Assembly (NCBI GenBank): GCA_036260375.1
Contig: DASZZZ010000025.1
Location: forward strand, 1-14,244
From: DASZZZ01 sp036260375
GTDB lineage: Bacteria > Actinomycetota > CADDZG01 > WHSQ01
DNA length: 14,244 bases
Direction of reading: 5' to 3'
Shown here: positions 13,103 through 14,244 of the stretch, piece after piece
Layout of the letters: every line of letters begins with the position of its first letter
Position numbering within the stretch: position 1 is the stretch's first letter
Made by a program: the position numbers and the translations under genes
The notes under the pieces: model-generated
What the model was told of the DNA's origin: nothing
Database searches by the model: none
The model's input: only the letters and a program-made list of their open reading frames with translations

Positions 13103-14244
13103 CTAACGGCCGAGCAGCAGCTGCAGCGCCGCGAGCGCGTCGACGAGGCCGTGGCCCTTCTCGAACGACGACGTGTCGTCGGCGTTGAACGGGTCGGTCG
13201 TGTACGGCGCGCCCCACTGGAACTTGTACGCGGTGTCCTCGAGCACGTCCTCGACCCTCGCCGGAGTCAGGCTCTTCGGCTTCGCCTGGTACATCTGCGC
13301 CACGATGCCCGCCACGTGCGGCGCCGCCATCGAGGTCCCGCTGAGCTGCGCGTACAGGTTCGGCGGATCGACGACCGGCGAGCGGTGCGCGTTGCACACC
13401 GGCAGCGTCAGCCGGCAGGTCGAGATGATCAGGCTTCCGGGGGCCGACACGTCGGGCCAGTTCTCCGGTTGGTCGGTGCGGCCGCGCGACGACGTCGACG
13501 CGATGACCCCGTCGCGCGTGCCGGTGTTGCGGTCGTCGTAGTTGGCGACGCAGACGATGCCTGGCGTCGGGTTGATGCACTCCGCGCTCGTCGTCGGCGT
13601 CGTCCCGTTGCCGCCTCCGTTGCCGGCGGCGAACACGACCGTGACGCCCTCCGCGACGAGCGCCTCCTGCAGCTTCCACGTCGCCTTGTGGAACGGCCCG
13701 TTCTGCGGGTCGTACGGCCGGTAGCTGCTGCCCCACGAGTTGTTGACGACCTTGATCGCGGGGCTCACGCGGTCGTGGTTCTCGAGCACCCACGCGAGTC
13801 CGTCGAGGGCGTTCTCGACGACGAGCACGGTGCCGACCGAGACGCCGTAGACCGTCGCGCCGGGGGCCGCGCCGTGGTAGCGCCCGCCGGACGCCTTGCC
13901 GGTGCCGGCGACGATGCCGGCGACGTGCGTGCCGTGGCCGCCGCCCGAGAGCGAGTCCGTGTCGTCGGCCTCGACGACGTGCTTGGGCGCGATGCACTGC
14001 GTGAAGCCGCCGGTCGCGCTCGTCACGACGAACTGTGGCGCAGAGCAGATGATCTTGACGTTGCCGCCCATGCGCGACTCGAGGTCCGGGTGGGTGCCGT
14101 CGACCCCGCTGTCGACGACCGCGACGCCGACGCCGCGCCCGTCGATGCGCGCGCCGCGTCGTCCCGTGATCGCGCCGTCGAGGACCTCCTGCCCCCGCGT
14201 CGCGACGTGTGACGTCTCCGTGTAGAGCTCAAGCGGGCCGTTGG
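13103..14244 (-). CDS. Subtilisin-like serine protease, S8 family (partial, N-terminus off the right edge)
   Basis: 379 residues are visible up to TAG at 13103. The catalytic triad is complete: Asp in VAVVDSGVDGTHPDL (visible residue 44), His in GGGHGTHVAGIVAG (103) and Ser in LSGTSMAAPHVAGI (304). The oxyanion-hole Asn is in FAAGNGGGNG (208), and VVNNSWGSSY precedes it. About 40 residues before the Asp strand (LYTETSHVATRGQEVLDG) look like the end of a propeptide or the start of the mature enzyme. The signal peptide must lie beyond the window. Six cysteines in the catalytic domain suggest disulfides and secretion. The C-terminus stops just after the catalytic domain (GHGLVDALAALQLLLGR), with no extra domain. 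An ATG at 14071 is internal: a start there would lose the catalytic Asp. The gene converges on the PepSY gene. Confidence 0.93.
   Translation of the reverse strand, partial: NGPLELYTETSHVATRGQEVLDGAITGRRGARIDGRGVGVAVVDSGVDGTHPDLESRMGGNVKIICSAPQFVVTSATGGFTQCIAPKHVVEADDTDSLSGGGHGTHVAGIVAGTGKASGGRYHGAAPGATVYGVSVGTVLVVENALDGLAWVLENHDRVSPAIKVVNNSWGSSYRPYDPQNGPFHKATWKLQEALVAEGVTVVFAAGNGGGNGTTPTTSAECINPTPGIVCVANYDDRNTGTRDGVIASTSSRGRTDQPENWPDVSAPGSLIISTCRLTLPVCNAHRSPVVDPPNLYAQLSGTSMAAPHVAGIVAQMYQAKPKSLTPARVEDVLEDTAYKFQWGAPYTTDPFNADDTSSFEKGHGLVDALAALQLLLGR

Overview
This is a GC-rich, gene-dense chromosomal segment. The codon bias, the mycothiol-dependent-isomerase family gene, the many GTG/TTG starts and the protein types all point to an actinobacterium. 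A Thermoleophilia/Solirubrobacterales-like organism is my best inference, but no rRNA or marker phylogeny is available here. I see no tRNA, rRNA, IS element, CRISPR array or phage gene.

Left part (1-4063): a partial four-helix membrane protein with histidine-rich outer loops (minus, cut by the left edge) is divergent from a RibD/DHFR-like reductase (plus). A 540-base stretch follows that holds a frameshifted ACC-deaminase remnant and a 21-codon ORF with a strong Shine-Dalgarno. Next come the ribosome-assembly GTPase rsgA (plus) and a convergent MDMPI/DinB-fold enzyme (minus). A truncated, frameshifted DyP-type peroxidase remnant (minus) completes this part. Two separate pieces of dead gene within 3 kb suggest a site of past insertion and deletion.

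Middle (4064-8290): a winged-helix (HTH_42) protein and a 3-hydroxyisobutyrate-dehydrogenase-like oxidoreductase lie on the minus strand. The latter is separated by only 29 bases from a divergent BCP-like peroxiredoxin. Two membrane proteins of unknown role follow on the minus strand. They form a tight pair with visibly lower GC than their neighbours; the second ends in a PH-like domain.

Right part (8393-14244): a membrane-anchored GAF/HD-GYP/degenerate-GGDEF cyclic-di-GMP phosphodiesterase (minus) is divergent from a complete OmpR-type two-component system (plus; response regulator and histidine kinase overlapping by 11 bases). A short PepSY-domain protein (plus) follows. The same 11-base-period direct repeat, TTCAGC-N5-(T/C)TCAG(G/C), sits upstream of the response regulator and upstream of the PepSY gene. 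Each copy has a possible -10 box at nearly the same distance downstream, which suggests an autoregulated circuit with PepSY as its output or feedback arm. A perfect 15-bp stem-loop separates this operon from a convergent, 5'-incomplete secreted subtilisin-like (S8) protease that runs off the right edge.

No wholly new system is demonstrated. The most interesting items are the TCS/PepSY circuit with its paired operators, the lower-GC PH-domain membrane pair, and the two gene remnants.
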